Positions 32,222 through 41,605 are shown, numbered from the stretch's first letter. The stretch: 64,000 nt of DNA from Eisenbergiella sp963559585 (GCA_963559585.1 CAUWLJ010000010.1:1-64000); one strand, 5' to 3'. Translations and numbers: made by a program. Notes: generated by a model not told the origin, from the letters alone.

Positions 32222-33535
32222 GTGATTTTTCAGGAAAGCGAAACTGTAGAATTGAAGTCGATAGTAGTGGACGACATAAAGAAGGAAATTATTGCATTTG
32301 CAAATTGTGAAGGTGGAAAACTGTATATCGGGGTTCAGGATGATGGGACCATAATCGGCGTAGAGGACCCGGATGGAACCGCTCTGCAGATCAGCAACAT
32401 GGTTCGGGATGCCATCAAACCGGATCTTACCATGTTCCTGCATTATGAAACATTGAATCAAGATGGAAAGCAGATTGTTGCTGTTGATATTCAGCGGGGA
32501 ACAGAACGGCCTTATTATGTTGCGAAAAAAGGATTGCGCCCGGAGGGTGTGTTTGTTCGTCAGGGATATTCGTCTGTACCGGCTGCCAATACTGCAATCC
32601 GACGTATGATCAAGGAAACAGATGGAGACCATTTTGAGGAAATGAGGTCTTTGGAACAGAACTTGACTTTTGAAGCGGCCAGGAAAGAATTTTCCAAAAG
32701 AAAAGTCTTATTTGGGGAAGCCCAGATGAAAACATTGGGAATTATGACTCATGATGGGATTTATACCAATCTTGGACTGCTGCTGTCCGATCAGTGTGTG
32801 CATACAATTAAACTGGCGGCTTTTGAGGGAGCAACACAAAACCAGTTTAAGGATCGTAAAGAATTTTCCGGTTCCTTGTTCCAACAGATGAACGAAGTTT
32901 ATGACTATATTGATTTCCGAAATCAGACACATTCCACTTTTCAAAAGCTGCATAGGATTGATCAGAGAGACTATCCGGAAACTGCGGTGAGGGAGGCACT
33001 TCTGAATCTGCTTGTGCATCGTGAATATTCTTTCCGGGCAAGCACTTTTATCAGTCTATACGAAGATCGTCTTGAATTTACTTCGATCGGAGGACTTGTA
33101 AGCGGTGTGACATTGAACGATATTTTGATGGGCATTTCCGTATGTCGAAATATGAAACTGGCAAATGTCTTTTACCGGTTGGAGCTGATTGAAGCATATG
33201 GTACCGGAATATTGAAGATGAAGGAAGCCTATTCGGGAAGCGGAAAGGAACCTGAGATTGAGATTTCCGACAATGCTTTTAAAATCATTCTTCCCAATCT
33301 AAATGTTCATGCAGATCAGGCGAAGCAGGCTGTCCCCAAAAACGAACAACATTTAGCGGAAGATGCGGTAATCAATCTGGCCAGGCGGCAGGGCACTTTT
33401 ACAAGAAAAGATATAGAAAAGGAGCTGGGAAGCAGCCAGACAGCGTGCGGACGTCTATTAAGGCGGATGATAGAAGGAGGGGAGATCGTGCAGGAAGGCA
33501 GCGGCAGAAGTACCCGTTACCGAATTTTGGAGTAA
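32222..33535 (+). CDS. AlbA/Schlafen-type ATP-binding regulator (AlbA_2 - HATPase_c_4 - wHTH)
   Basis: A 437-residue protein of the family often labelled divergent AAA-4 or RecG-like regulator. The N-terminal about 120 residues are the AlbA_2 nucleic-acid binding domain (ESETVELKSIVVDDIKKEI, FANCEGGKLYIGVQDDG). The middle is a GHKL-like ATP-binding segment (REALLNLLVHREY, EAYGTGILKMKEAY). The end is a winged helix (FTRKDIEKELGSSQTACGRLLRRM). I chose the GTG at 32222 because AGGAGG lies seven bases upstream; an ATG at 32192 sits in the operator. Roles of this family are poorly known. The coding DNA is less GC-rich than its neighbours. A broken relative lies at 51970-52269. Confidence 0.85.
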   Translation: MIFQESETVELKSIVVDDIKKEIIAFANCEGGKLYIGVQDDGTIIGVEDPDGTALQISNMVRDAIKPDLTMFLHYETLNQDGKQIVAVDIQRGTERPYYVAKKGLRPEGVFVRQGYSSVPAANTAIRRMIKETDGDHFEEMRSLEQNLTFEAARKEFSKRKVLFGEAQMKTLGIMTHDGIYTNLGLLLSDQCVHTIKLAAFEGATQNQFKDRKEFSGSLFQQMNEVYDYIDFRNQTHSTFQKLHRIDQRDYPETAVREALLNLLVHREYSFRASTFISLYEDRLEFTSIGGLVSGVTLNDILMGISVCRNMKLANVFYRLELIEAYGTGILKMKEAYSGSGKEPEIEISDNAFKIILPNLNVHADQAKQAVPKNEQHLAEDAVINLARRQGTFTRKDIEKELGSSQTACGRLLRRMIEGGEIVQEGSGRSTRYRILE

Positions 33536-33559
33536 TAGATTTGGGAGAAGCGGGGGTTT

Positions 33560-34774
33560 TCATACTCCTTCTTCCCTTCCTTCTTTTGTCAAAAGCCTCC
33601 TGTAACTGCAATCCATTCCCAGCGCCCCCAGCGGAGCCGTGATCAGGATGGCAAGAACGGCCACGGACAGGACGAGCTGGCCGCAGGGCAGTCCGAGAGC
33701 CAGCGGCACGGAGCCGATGGCGGCCTGTACGGTGGCCTTTGGAAGATAGGCGATTACGCAGAACAGACGCTCCTTCCGGGAAAGCGCTGTTCCCAGAAGG
33801 CAGACGGATACGCCTGCGCAGCGGAAAAGAAGGGCAATCCCGATCATCAGCACGGCGGCAGCCCCGGCATGAAGCGTGTAGCGGATGTCCACGGCCGCGC
33901 CAACCAGAACGAACAGGATCACCTCCGCCGCCAGCCACAGCTTTCCGAATTTTTCCGACAAACGTTTTGATACAGAGGACACGCTTTTGATATGGATCAC
34001 ACAGGCCATGCTCACAACGGCCAGCAGGCCGGACAGGGAGGCGATGCCCTCAAGCCAGGCTTCGGCGGCCATGAGCAGGAAGGCTGTACCCAGGATCAGG
34101 ATCACCTTCATGCTGTTCCTGACATAGTGCCTGCGGGCGTAGGCCGTCTCAAAAAAGAGGCTGAGGACGTATCCGGCCGCCGCGCCGAGAAGCACCCCAA
34201 GGGCGATGGAGACCGGGATATTTGCGAAATCCGTCAGGCTGGCGCTGCCGCCCTGTGCCATGCTTACAAAGGTGGAGAACAGCACGATGACAAAAATATC
34301 GTCGCAGGAGGCCCCGGCCAGGATGAGCTGGGGGATTTTTTTGTCCGTGCCGTACCTTTCGTCCATGAGCTGAACCATCCGGGGGATGACCACGGCCGGT
34401 GAGACTGCTCCCAGGACCGCTCCCATGACGGCGGCTTCTATCCTGGTAATGCCCAGGATATGCGGGGCGAACAGAAAGAAAGCCAGAATCTCACAGGCGG
34501 CCGGAACGCAGGACATGAGAATGGCAGGCCGTCCCACCTTTTTCAGATCGGCCAGATCCAGGGAAAGCCCGGCCTTCAGCAGGATAATAATGAGCGCCAT
34601 CTGCCTCAGGTCGGCGGAGATGGACAGGATGGACGGATCCAGCAGATTCAGAACGCAGGGCCCCAGCAGAATACCTGTGGCCAGCATGCCGATGATCCGG
34701 GGAAGCCGGAGTCTCTGGCAGAGGGCGGCCAGCAGCAGCCCTCCCAGAAAAATGAATGCAAGCGATGTTAACAT
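33560..34774 (-). CDS. Cation/proton antiporter, CPA2 family
   Basis: A 404-residue membrane protein with about 12 hydrophobic spans, of the monovalent cation:proton antiporter-2 type (Na+/H+ or K+/H+ exchange). Family marks are LPRIIGMLATGILLGP near the N terminus, ILLKAGLSLDLADLKKVG, and the ASCDDIFVIVLFS segment with the paired aspartates that bind the ions. No cytoplasmic regulatory (RCK/TrkA) domain follows, unlike Kef proteins. The start at 34774 (MLTSLAF) has AGGAGA upstream; a start seven residues earlier lacks a site. The gene stands alone, 25 bases from the convergent AlbA-type gene. Confidence 0.85.
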   Translation of the reverse strand: MLTSLAFIFLGGLLLAALCQRLRLPRIIGMLATGILLGPCVLNLLDPSILSISADLRQMALIIILLKAGLSLDLADLKKVGRPAILMSCVPAACEILAFFLFAPHILGITRIEAAVMGAVLGAVSPAVVIPRMVQLMDERYGTDKKIPQLILAGASCDDIFVIVLFSTFVSMAQGGSASLTDFANIPVSIALGVLLGAAAGYVLSLFFETAYARRHYVRNSMKVILILGTAFLLMAAEAWLEGIASLSGLLAVVSMACVIHIKSVSSVSKRLSEKFGKLWLAAEVILFVLVGAAVDIRYTLHAGAAAVLMIGIALLFRCAGVSVCLLGTALSRKERLFCVIAYLPKATVQAAIGSVPLALGLPCGQLVLSVAVLAILITAPLGALGMDCSYRRLLTKEGREEGV

Positions 34775-34879
34775 GATAAGTCTCCTGTGGTGCAAAGCGG
34801 TTTGGGTTGGAGGGATGGCGTACTGCGCAGGCGCCGGAGGATATTCATGTCTCGCTTCGGCCCGCGGATTTTTCTGCAG

Positions 34880-35431
34880 CTACAGATCAAGCCCGGAAAA
34901 ATCGATCTGAAAATCATCATAGATATTGACCGGGATCGTGTCATGGAACGTATAGGCTTCTGCCTTAAAGTGCTCCTGTTCCAGGTAATACACAAAAATA
35001 CTTTTCCTGGCCGGATCCACGATCCAGTATTCTCTCACTCCGGCATTGGCGTAAAGGTTCAGCTTCAGCACATAGTCATGGCTGGAATTGCCAGGGGAAA
35101 CGATCTCAATGATCCAATCGGGGGCTCCGGTGCATCCCCGGTCTGTAAGCTTGCTCCGGTCACAGATTACGCTGATATCGGGCTCAACTATGGTTTTCCG
35201 GTCTGCCCTCAGCCTGACGGCGAACGGAGCCGGATAGACACGGCAGAAGCCGCCCTTTGACTTGATATAATTGTTAATGACCGTGTGCAATTCACTGAGT
35301 ATAGTCTGGTGGAGCCTGGAAGGTGCGGCCTGGTTGTAGATCAGGTTCCCCTCGATCAGCTCTGCCCTGACGTCTTCAGGTAGATTGTAATAGTCATCTT
35401 CCGTATATGCTTTTACTTGTGCTGATGGCAT
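34880..35431 (-). CDS. Uma2 family (DUF820) putative endonuclease
   Basis: A 183-residue protein of the Uma2 family, with a PD-(D/E)xK nuclease fold. The visible catalytic core is EPDISVICD followed by DWIIEIVSPGNSSHDYVLKL. The N-terminal YTEDDYYNLPEDVRAELIEGNLIYNQAAPSRLHQ is typical. Family members are widespread but their substrate is unknown; some travel with mobile DNA. It lies upstream of the antiporter on the same strand with a 105-base gap. The region on its other side is a repeat-rich intergenic zone. Confidence 0.85.
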   Translation of the reverse strand: MPSAQVKAYTEDDYYNLPEDVRAELIEGNLIYNQAAPSRLHQTILSELHTVINNYIKSKGGFCRVYPAPFAVRLRADRKTIVEPDISVICDRSKLTDRGCTGAPDWIIEIVSPGNSSHDYVLKLNLYANAGVREYWIVDPARKSIFVYYLEQEHFKAEAYTFHDTIPVNIYDDFQIDFSGLDL

Positions 35432-35589
35432 ATGAAACCTCCTCCGCTATTGCTTTGATGATGCAGAATTGTGAGAGTGCGAAGCACGGAACAATTCGTT
35501 AGGCATCTTTTGCCCCCCAATATCTTCTGACCAGTATATCATAAAAATAACGAATACGAACTATTCTTTGCCTAAAACATATAAAAATT

Positions 35590-35869
35590 GTAACAGTTCA
35601 GCCGCGCTCATTCGCAAACCGCCCCTTCGGGGCTTTCCGCTGTTTCGCAGCTCCTTTTGCTCATATCAGCATGACCGTTCAAACCGATATGGCTGCTCTT
35701 TTTTGTAACAGTTCAGCCCGCGCCCATTCGCAAAACGCCCCTACGGGGCTTTCCGCTGCTACGCAGCTCCTTTTGCTCATAGACGGGCGCTCAGCTCATA
35801 TCGGTGTGCACGGTCAAAACCATGCGAGCATGGTTTTGACCGAACAAACCGATATGGCTGAACTGTTAC
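35590..35869. repeat. Two tandem family B palindromic elements
   Basis: Each unit begins GTAACAGTTCAGC (35590 and 35705) and continues with a fixed order: CATTCGCAAA, a CCCC-CGGGG hairpin, TTTCCGCTG, CAGCTCCTTTTGCTCAT. The second unit also has a perfect 13-bp hairpin (35812-35824 with 35829-35841), an outer CATATCGGT/ACCGATATG stem and the terminal GCTGAACTGTTAC (35857-35869), which is the inverse of the left end. A T run follows, so it could also terminate transcription. The rest of 35432-36081 holds the secA promoter and leader and no gene. Confidence 0.75.
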
Positions 35870-35897
35870 TCTTTTTTTACAGAAATGGATTTAAAAG

Positions 35898-35926
35898 TTG
35901 AATACCCCCTCATTTTCTGTTATGAT
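35898..35926 (+). promoter_or_regulatory. Promoter of secA-prfB
   Basis: TTGAAT at 35898-35903 and TATGAT at 35921-35926, 17 bases apart, giving a leader of about 150 bases. Confidence 0.75.
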
Positions 35927-35958
35927 GAAGGGTAGTTCAGGCTCCGCGCCCTTCATTT

Positions 35959-35993
35959 CCTGTTTTTTCACTATTAATTTATGAAAAAACAGG
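35959..35993 (+). other. Hairpin and 20-codon reading frame in the secA leader
   Basis: A perfect 12-bp stem (35959-35970 with 35982-35993, loop of 11 bases) lies in the secA leader. An ATG at 35981 at the start of the 3' arm opens a 20-codon frame that ends in TGA at 36041-36043. It has no ribosome site and no signal-like segment, so it does not resemble SecM. A transcript-stability or attenuation role is possible. Confidence 0.4.
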
Positions 35994-36081
35994 AGCAGTC
36001 AGACCCGGTAAACCAGGCGCGGACACAGACAGTCTGTATATGAACTTCAAAGCCGCCTGCGCGGCAGAATGGAAGGTAGAG

Positions 36082-38646
36082 ATGAGCTTCATTCAAAAAG
36101 TTTTTGGTACGCACAGCGAGCGGGAGCTGAAACGGATCAAGCCCCTGGTGGATAAGATCGAGTCCCTGCGCGATACCATGATGGCCTTAAGCGATGAGGA
36201 GCTGAAGGGCAAGACCAAAGAATATAAGAGCCGCCTGGAAGCGGGCGAGACGCTGGACGACCTGCTCCCGGAGGCTTATGCCACGGTGCGGGAGGCGGCC
36301 AGGAGGGTTCTGCAGATGGAGCCCTTCCGTGTACAGATCATGGGCGGTATCATCATGCACCAGGGGCGTATTGCAGAGCTGAAGACCGGTGAAGGAAAAA
36401 CCCTGACCTGTACCCTTCCCGCTTATCTGAACGCCCTGGAGGGAAAGGGCGTGCATGTGGTGACGGTGAACGACTATCTGGCAAGCCGCGATGCGGCCTG
36501 GATGGGAGCGGTGCATGAGTTCCTGGGCCTGGAGGTGGGATGCGTCACCAACAGCATGAAGGCGGAGGAACGCCGCGCCGAATACGCCAAGGACATCACC
36601 TACGTGACCAACAATGAGCTGGGCTTCGATTACCTGAGGGACAACATGGTGATCTACAAGGAGCAGCTGGTGCTCCGGGGCCTGCATTTTGCCATCATCG
36701 ACGAGTGCGACTCCGTTCTCATCGACGAGGCCAGAACCCCTCTGATCATTTCCGGCCAGAGCGGCAAATCCACCAAGCTGTATGAGGCCTGCGACATCCT
36801 GGCCAGACAGATGGAACGGGGCAAGGACGTGGAAGACCTGTCCAAGATGGACATTATCATGGGCGTGGAGCAGGAGGAGAGCGGCGACTTCGTTGTGAAC
36901 GAGAAGGATAAGGTGGTGAACCTTACCGAGCAGGGCGTGGCCAAGGTGGAGAACTTCTTCCACATTGAAAATCTGGCTGACCCTCAGAATCTGGAGATCC
37001 AGCACAACATTATCCTGGCCCTGCGCGCCAACAACCTGATGTTCCGCGACAAGGATTACGTGGTGAAGGATGATCAGGTGCTGATCGTGGATGAGTTTAC
37101 CGGCCGTATCATGCCCGGCCGCCGTTATTCCGACGGCCTCCATCAGGCCATCGAGGCCAAGGAGCATGTGCAGGTGAAGCGGGAGAGCAGGACGCTTGCC
37201 ACCATCACCTTCCAGAATTTCTTTAATAAATTTGAGAAAAAAGCTGGCATGACCGGTACGGCCCTCACCGAGGAAAAGGAGTTCCGCGACATTTACGGCA
37301 TGGATGTGGTGGAGGTTCCCACCAACAAGCCGATTCGGAGAATCGATCATCAGGACGCGGTTTACAAGACCAGAAAAGAGAAGCTGCGCGCTATCGTCCG
37401 CGCTGTGGAGGAGGCTCACGCCAAGGGACAGCCTGTGCTGGTGGGCACCATCACCATTGAGGCCTCCGAGGAGCTGAGCGGGCTTCTGAAGAAAAAAGGA
37501 ATCCCTCATAAGGTGCTGAACGCCAAGTTCCACGAGCTGGAGGCGGAAATCGTGGCCGACGCAGGTATCCACGGGGCTGTCACCATTGCCACCAACATGG
37601 CGGGCCGCGGTACGGATATCAAGCTGGACGATGCGGCCAGGGCGGCGGGCGGCCTGAAGATCATCGGTACCGAGCGCCATGAATCCAGACGTATCGACAA
37701 CCAGCTGCGCGGCCGAAGCGGCCGTCAGGGAGATCCGGGTGAATCCAAGTTCTATATTTCACTGGAGGACGATCTGATGCGCCTGTTCGGTTCGGAACGG
37801 CTGATCAACATGTTCAACACCATGGGAATCCCGGAGGATCAGGAAATCGAGCACAAGATGCTCAGCAGCGCCATCGAGAACGCCCAGAAGAAGATAGAGG
37901 GCAATAACTTCGGCGTCAGAAAGAACCTGCTGGAATACGATCAGGTCATGAACGAGCAGAGAGAGATCATCTATGCGGAGAGACGACGCGTGCTGGACGG
38001 AGAAAGCATGCGCGATGTGATCTACAAGATGATCACCGATATCATAGACGATACGGTGGATATGGTGATCGGCGAGGACGCCGAGGTGGAGGAGTGGAAT
38101 TTTACAGAGCTCAATTCCCTGCTTCTTCCCATCATTCCTCTTGCGCCCATTACCCAGGAGCGGGTGAACAAGCCCAAGCGCAACAGCTTGAAGCAGCAGT
38201 TAAAGGAAGAGGCTGTGAAGCTGTATGAAAGCAAGGAGGCGGAGTTCCCTCAGCCCGAAGCCATCCGTGAGCTGGAGCGGGTGATCCTGCTGAAGGTGAT
38301 CGACAATAAGTGGATGGCCCACATTGACGATATGGATCAGCTCCGTCAGGGAATCGGCCTTCAGGCCTACGGACAGAGAGACCCTCTGGTAGAGTACAAG
38401 ATGAGCGGTTATGAGATGTTTGACGCCATGACCGACAGCATCCGTGAGGATACCATCCGCCTGCTCATGCACGTGAGAGTGGAGCAGAAGGTGGAGAGAG
38501 AGCAGGTGGCCAAGGTGACCGGAACCAACAAGGACGATTCCCTTCCCAAGGCTCCCGCCAAACGCAGCCAGGCCAAGGTATATCCCAACGATCCCTGCCC
38601 CTGCGGAAGCGGAAAGAAGTATAAGAACTGCTGCGGAAGAAAGTAG
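36082..38646 (+). CDS. secA: Preprotein translocase ATPase SecA
   Basis: An 854-residue motor that drives secretory proteins through SecYEG. Walker A is TGEGKT at residues 102-107; the DEAD-like Walker B is DECD at 207-210. Other conserved parts are TVNDYLASRDA, MAGRGTDIKL, RGRSGRQGDPG and QVMNEQREIIY. The C terminus carries the zinc-binding SEC-C tail CPCGSGKKYKNCC. The start is the ATG at 36082 (MSFIQKVFG) after GGAAGG; the frame could begin 14 residues earlier, but that part is not SecA-like. prfB follows, as in most Firmicutes. hpf, commonly next to secA, is 32 kb upstream here. Confidence 0.97.
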   Translation: MSFIQKVFGTHSERELKRIKPLVDKIESLRDTMMALSDEELKGKTKEYKSRLEAGETLDDLLPEAYATVREAARRVLQMEPFRVQIMGGIIMHQGRIAELKTGEGKTLTCTLPAYLNALEGKGVHVVTVNDYLASRDAAWMGAVHEFLGLEVGCVTNSMKAEERRAEYAKDITYVTNNELGFDYLRDNMVIYKEQLVLRGLHFAIIDECDSVLIDEARTPLIISGQSGKSTKLYEACDILARQMERGKDVEDLSKMDIIMGVEQEESGDFVVNEKDKVVNLTEQGVAKVENFFHIENLADPQNLEIQHNIILALRANNLMFRDKDYVVKDDQVLIVDEFTGRIMPGRRYSDGLHQAIEAKEHVQVKRESRTLATITFQNFFNKFEKKAGMTGTALTEEKEFRDIYGMDVVEVPTNKPIRRIDHQDAVYKTRKEKLRAIVRAVEEAHAKGQPVLVGTITIEASEELSGLLKKKGIPHKVLNAKFHELEAEIVADAGIHGAVTIATNMAGRGTDIKLDDAARAAGGLKIIGTERHESRRIDNQLRGRSGRQGDPGESKFYISLEDDLMRLFGSERLINMFNTMGIPEDQEIEHKMLSSAIENAQKKIEGNNFGVRKNLLEYDQVMNEQREIIYAERRRVLDGESMRDVIYKMITDIIDDTVDMVIGEDAEVEEWNFTELNSLLLPIIPLAPITQERVNKPKRNSLKQQLKEEAVKLYESKEAEFPQPEAIRELERVILLKVIDNKWMAHIDDMDQLRQGIGLQAYGQRDPLVEYKMSGYEMFDAMTDSIREDTIRLLMHVRVEQKVEREQVAKVTGTNKDDSLPKAPAKRSQAKVYPNDPCPCGSGKKYKNCCGRK

Positions 38647-38653
38647 TGCAGAC

Positions 38654-38750
38654 GGCGGGAATGAATTTTCAACGATTCCAGCCATATAGGCCTGTACGGT
38701 TAAAAATGTGCGCGCATGGTTTTCGCCGTACATGCCGGTGCGGCCGGAGC
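38654..38750. repeat. Family C and family B fragments between secA and prfB
   Basis: GGCGGGAATGAATTTTCAA (38654-38672) is the right-end segment of family C. It is followed by a degenerate family B piece: CAGCCATATAGG, an imperfect hairpin around GCGCGCATGGTTTTCGCCG, and GGCCGGAGCTG. They lie inside the secA-prfB unit. Confidence 0.5.
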
Positions 38751-38840
38751 TGTGCTGCTATGCAGGAGTAACCCAATACCCTCCGGAAGCGGCAAAGGCG
38801 GCCGCTTCCGGTCTTCAAATAAAGAAAGGCGGTGACGCAG

Positions 38841-39972
38841 ATGGTTTTATTAGACCAGATGAAGCAGGAGCTTCAAGCCTACAAAAGTCCATTAGCGGAA
38901 GTGAGGGATTCACTTTAACCTCGCTGAAAAGACAGCGCGTATAGAAGAACTGGAGCGGGAGATGGAGGCCCCCGGCTTCTGGGACAATCCCGATTACTCC
39001 AACAAGAAGATGAAGGAATTAAAGAACCTGAAGGATACCGTGGAGCAGATCGACCATCTGCAGACCCAGTACGAGGATATTGAGACCCTGATCGAGATGG
39101 GAAACGAGGAAGAGGACGAGACCATGGCGGAGGAGATCCGGGGAGAGCTGGACGCCTTCACACAGGAGCTGGAGACTCTGCGCATCAGCACCCTGCTTAC
39201 CGGGGAGTACGACAAAAACAGCGCCATCCTCAAGCTGAACGCAGGCGCGGGCGGCACGGAAAGCTGCGACTGGTGCGGCATGCTCTACCGCATGTATACC
39301 CGCTGGGCGGAGCGCAAGGGCTTTTCCGTGGAGGTGCTGGACTATCTGGACGGGGATGAGGCGGGCATCAAGTCCGTCACCTTCCAGGTAAACGGCGAGA
39401 ACGCCTACGGCTACCTGAAATCAGAGAAGGGTGTGCACCGTCTGGTGCGTATCTCTCCCTTCAACGCCCAGGGCAAGCGCCAGACCTCCTTCGTGTCGCT
39501 GGACGTGATGCCGGATATCGAGGAAGATCTGGACGTGGAGATCAACGAGGAGGATCTGAGGATCGACACCTACCGAAGCAGCGGCGCAGGCGGACAGCAT
39601 ATCAACAAGACCTCATCCGCCATCCGTATCACCCACCTGCCCACAGGAATCGTGGTACAGTGCCAGAATGAGCGCTCCCAGTTCCAGAACAAGGATAAGG
39701 CCATGCAGATGCTGAAGGCAAAGCTGTACATGCTCAAGCAGGAGGAAAACGCCCAAAAGCTTTCCGGCATCCGGGGCGAGGTGAAGGAGATCGGCTGGGG
39801 AAACCAGATCCGCTCCTATGTATTCCAGCCCTACACCATGGTGAAGGATCACCGCACCAGCTATGAAACCGGAAATGTGGATGCGGTCATGGACGGCAGC
39901 CTGGACGGCTTCATCAACGCCTACCTGAAATGGATCAGCACCGGACAGGCAGAGGCGGAGAAGCAGGACTGA
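38841..39972 (+). CDS. prfB: Peptide chain release factor 2, programmed +1 frameshift at UAA
   Basis: A 376-residue RF2 made from two frames. The first 25 codons (38841-38915, ending VRDSL) stop at TAA 38916-38918; after a +1 shift on CTT-TAA-C reading resumes at AAC (38917) to 39972. GGQ, which triggers peptide release, lies in SSGAGGQHINK. The anticodon-like SPF tripeptide specific for RF2 is in VRISPFNAQ. The internal AGGGA seven bases upstream of the stop acts as the stimulatory ribosome-binding site in this class. The stop at the shift site is usually UGA, read only by RF2; UAA is also read by RF1, so autoregulation should be weaker. The start has AAAGGCGGTGA upstream. Confidence 0.93.
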
Positions 39973-40005
39973 CGGAGAAAGACCAGAACAAAATAATAAT
40001 AAAAA

Positions 40006-40042
40006 ACCGTCCGCGGGTACTGAGCCTGCGGGCGGTTTTTTC
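40006..40042. terminator. Bidirectional terminator after prfB
   Basis: A 12-bp stem with one mismatch (40006-40017 with 40025-40036), an A run before it and a T run after it. It separates prfB from the convergent membrane-protein gene. Confidence 0.85.
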
Positions 40043-40124
40043 AGTCTTTTTCCCGATACCTTTCCGGTGTCGTTCCATATCGTTTCCGGAAGCACCGGAT
40101 GGTGATTGATCTGCTGAACAGCTT

Positions 40125-40853
40125 TTATGCCTGATGCCTGTTCCGGTATTCCATTAACTCCAGATAGAAATTGGAGCAGGCGGCATTGATGTAGGGAACC
40201 ACAAAAAACAGCCCGATACAGCAGGTGAAGATACCCAGAAGGTACATGGGGATGAAGCTCACATCCAGATAGAACTTACGCCCCATATTTCCCTTCATAA
40301 TTTCCCTGCTATACCGCAGGCACTGCCTGGCGGTGAAATCAGGAAAATCCAGCATCACATAAAAGCTCTGGGAATACCGCAGGGTAACCAGGACTCCGCC
40401 TGCCAGGCCGATGCAGAACGTGATGGAGATGGGGATCAGCATATAGACGGAATCCACAAACATCCACACGCCCAGGCAGATGAAGCAGGGAACGAACCAG
40501 GCCAGCATGAGCAGAAGCTGGAAAAGCTGGATCAGGATGGCCTTGTCAGGATGATGGGTGAAGCCGTAGAACACGTCGCTCACCCGTATGTTCCCGCCGC
40601 AGGACACGTTCAGATACAGATAGGTCTGCCCTGCCAGAAAAATGCCCATAAAAAGCTGGACAAAAATATCCACGATAAACTGTAAAATAATACCCAGCAT
40701 ACTGCTGACGCCGAAGGGAACCGTAACCACCATGCTGATGAGGGCCACAACCGCCCATACCGCCAGCAGAGCCGGGATCAGCGTACCATATTTCCCAAGA
40801 AGCTGCGCCTTAGCCCGCGCCTTCAGTTCAGCCGAAGAAGCATGTCTTTCCAT
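40125..40853 (-). CDS. DUF975 family membrane protein
   Basis: A 242-residue polytopic membrane protein with about five to six spans and the N-terminal ASSAELKARAKAQLLGKYG typical of DUF975. The segment RYSQSFYVMLDFPDFTARQCLRYSREIMKGNMGRKFYLD is also characteristic. Function is unknown. I chose the ATG at 40853 (GGAGG upstream, spacing 12); a 50-residue longer frame gives an arginine- and cysteine-rich start unlike the family. It is preceded on the same strand by another small membrane-protein gene. Confidence 0.8.
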   Translation of the reverse strand: MERHASSAELKARAKAQLLGKYGTLIPALLAVWAVVALISMVVTVPFGVSSMLGIILQFIVDIFVQLFMGIFLAGQTYLYLNVSCGGNIRVSDVFYGFTHHPDKAILIQLFQLLLMLAWFVPCFICLGVWMFVDSVYMLIPISITFCIGLAGGVLVTLRYSQSFYVMLDFPDFTARQCLRYSREIMKGNMGRKFYLDVSFIPMYLLGIFTCCIGLFFVVPYINAACSNFYLELMEYRNRHQA

Positions 40854-40984
40854 AATAAAATAAATCCTCCGTTCAAAAAATGCGGCACACAGCCATCTCA
40901 TGGCTGCGCTGCCGTTTCGGGCAGAGAGGGGGGACAGGCACAGCCGAAACGGATCGTGCGTCCTGCCTTTTGATCTGTGGAGCC

Positions 40985-41410
40985 TTAATGAAGCTCCTCC
41001 CACATCTCATCGAAGCTTTCCCCATAAAGATACTCGGAATATTCATTGAGCTGATCGTGAAATTCTTCCCTCATCTGCGGGTTCCCGAACACCAGGGCAA
41101 AGCTGGCTGCAACCACCGCCACATTCACGATAAGCCCCACGATGGCCGTAATCACGCCCACCCTGGCGTTGGGCAGCAGCACCGGATCGCCTCCTTTGGA
41201 CAGGAGCCCCAGGATGATGGACAGTCCGCCGCAGACAAGGGGCGGGTACACTGTTCCCAGAAAGGCCGTCATGATCGAAATGATCCCCAGAACCATGGAG
41301 GCTGTGGCAAAGCCGCTTCCCGGATGGCGGGTAGGCCGTGTATAATAAGGCGGATAACCGGAATTGTTATTCTGGAAGGGCGGAACCGGCCCGTTGTTGT
41401 AGTTATCCAT
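40985..41410 (-). CDS. Small proline-rich membrane protein (DUF4190-like)
   Basis: A 141-residue protein with an N-terminal Asn/Pro/Tyr-rich cytoplasmic part (about 30 residues), two or three hydrophobic spans (FATASMVLGIISIMTAFLGT, VCGGLSIILGLLSKG, AVGLIVNVAVVAASFALVF-like) and an acidic tail. The arrangement GIISIxxAFL-GGLSIILGLLSKG recalls DUF4190 proteins. Function is unknown. A GGAG-type ribosome site precedes the ATG. It is transcribed toward the DUF975 gene with a 131-base gap, so the two may be co-expressed. Confidence 0.7.
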   Translation of the reverse strand: MDNYNNGPVPPFQNNNSGYPPYYTRPTRHPGSGFATASMVLGIISIMTAFLGTVYPPLVCGGLSIILGLLSKGGDPVLLPNARVGVITAIVGLIVNVAVVAASFALVFGNPQMREEFHDQLNEYSEYLYGESFDEMWEELH

Positions 41411-41519
41411 AGCGTATACATCTCCTTTTTCCTATATTAAAATGGCATAGCGCTATTGTAGCACTTTTCGCATAATATCACAAATGAAAAAAGTATGAAG
41501 GCTGCCGTTCAACCCGCAC

Positions 41520-41549
41520 TTGAAAAAAACCGCCACTATCTTCTATAAT
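41520..41549 (+). promoter_or_regulatory. Promoter of tex
   Basis: TTGAAA at 41520-41525 and TATAAT at 41544-41549, 18 bases apart, 57 bases before the start codon. Confidence 0.75.
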
Positions 41550-41605
41550 AAGAACAGATTTAAGAAAGGAAGCCCGTCCCATCCGGGCCGGGAGAGACAA
41601 ACGAC

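Noticed and set aside
35981..36043. SecM-like arrest peptide upstream of secA
   Set aside because: The 20-codon frame has no signal peptide, no arrest-like motif and no ribosome site.
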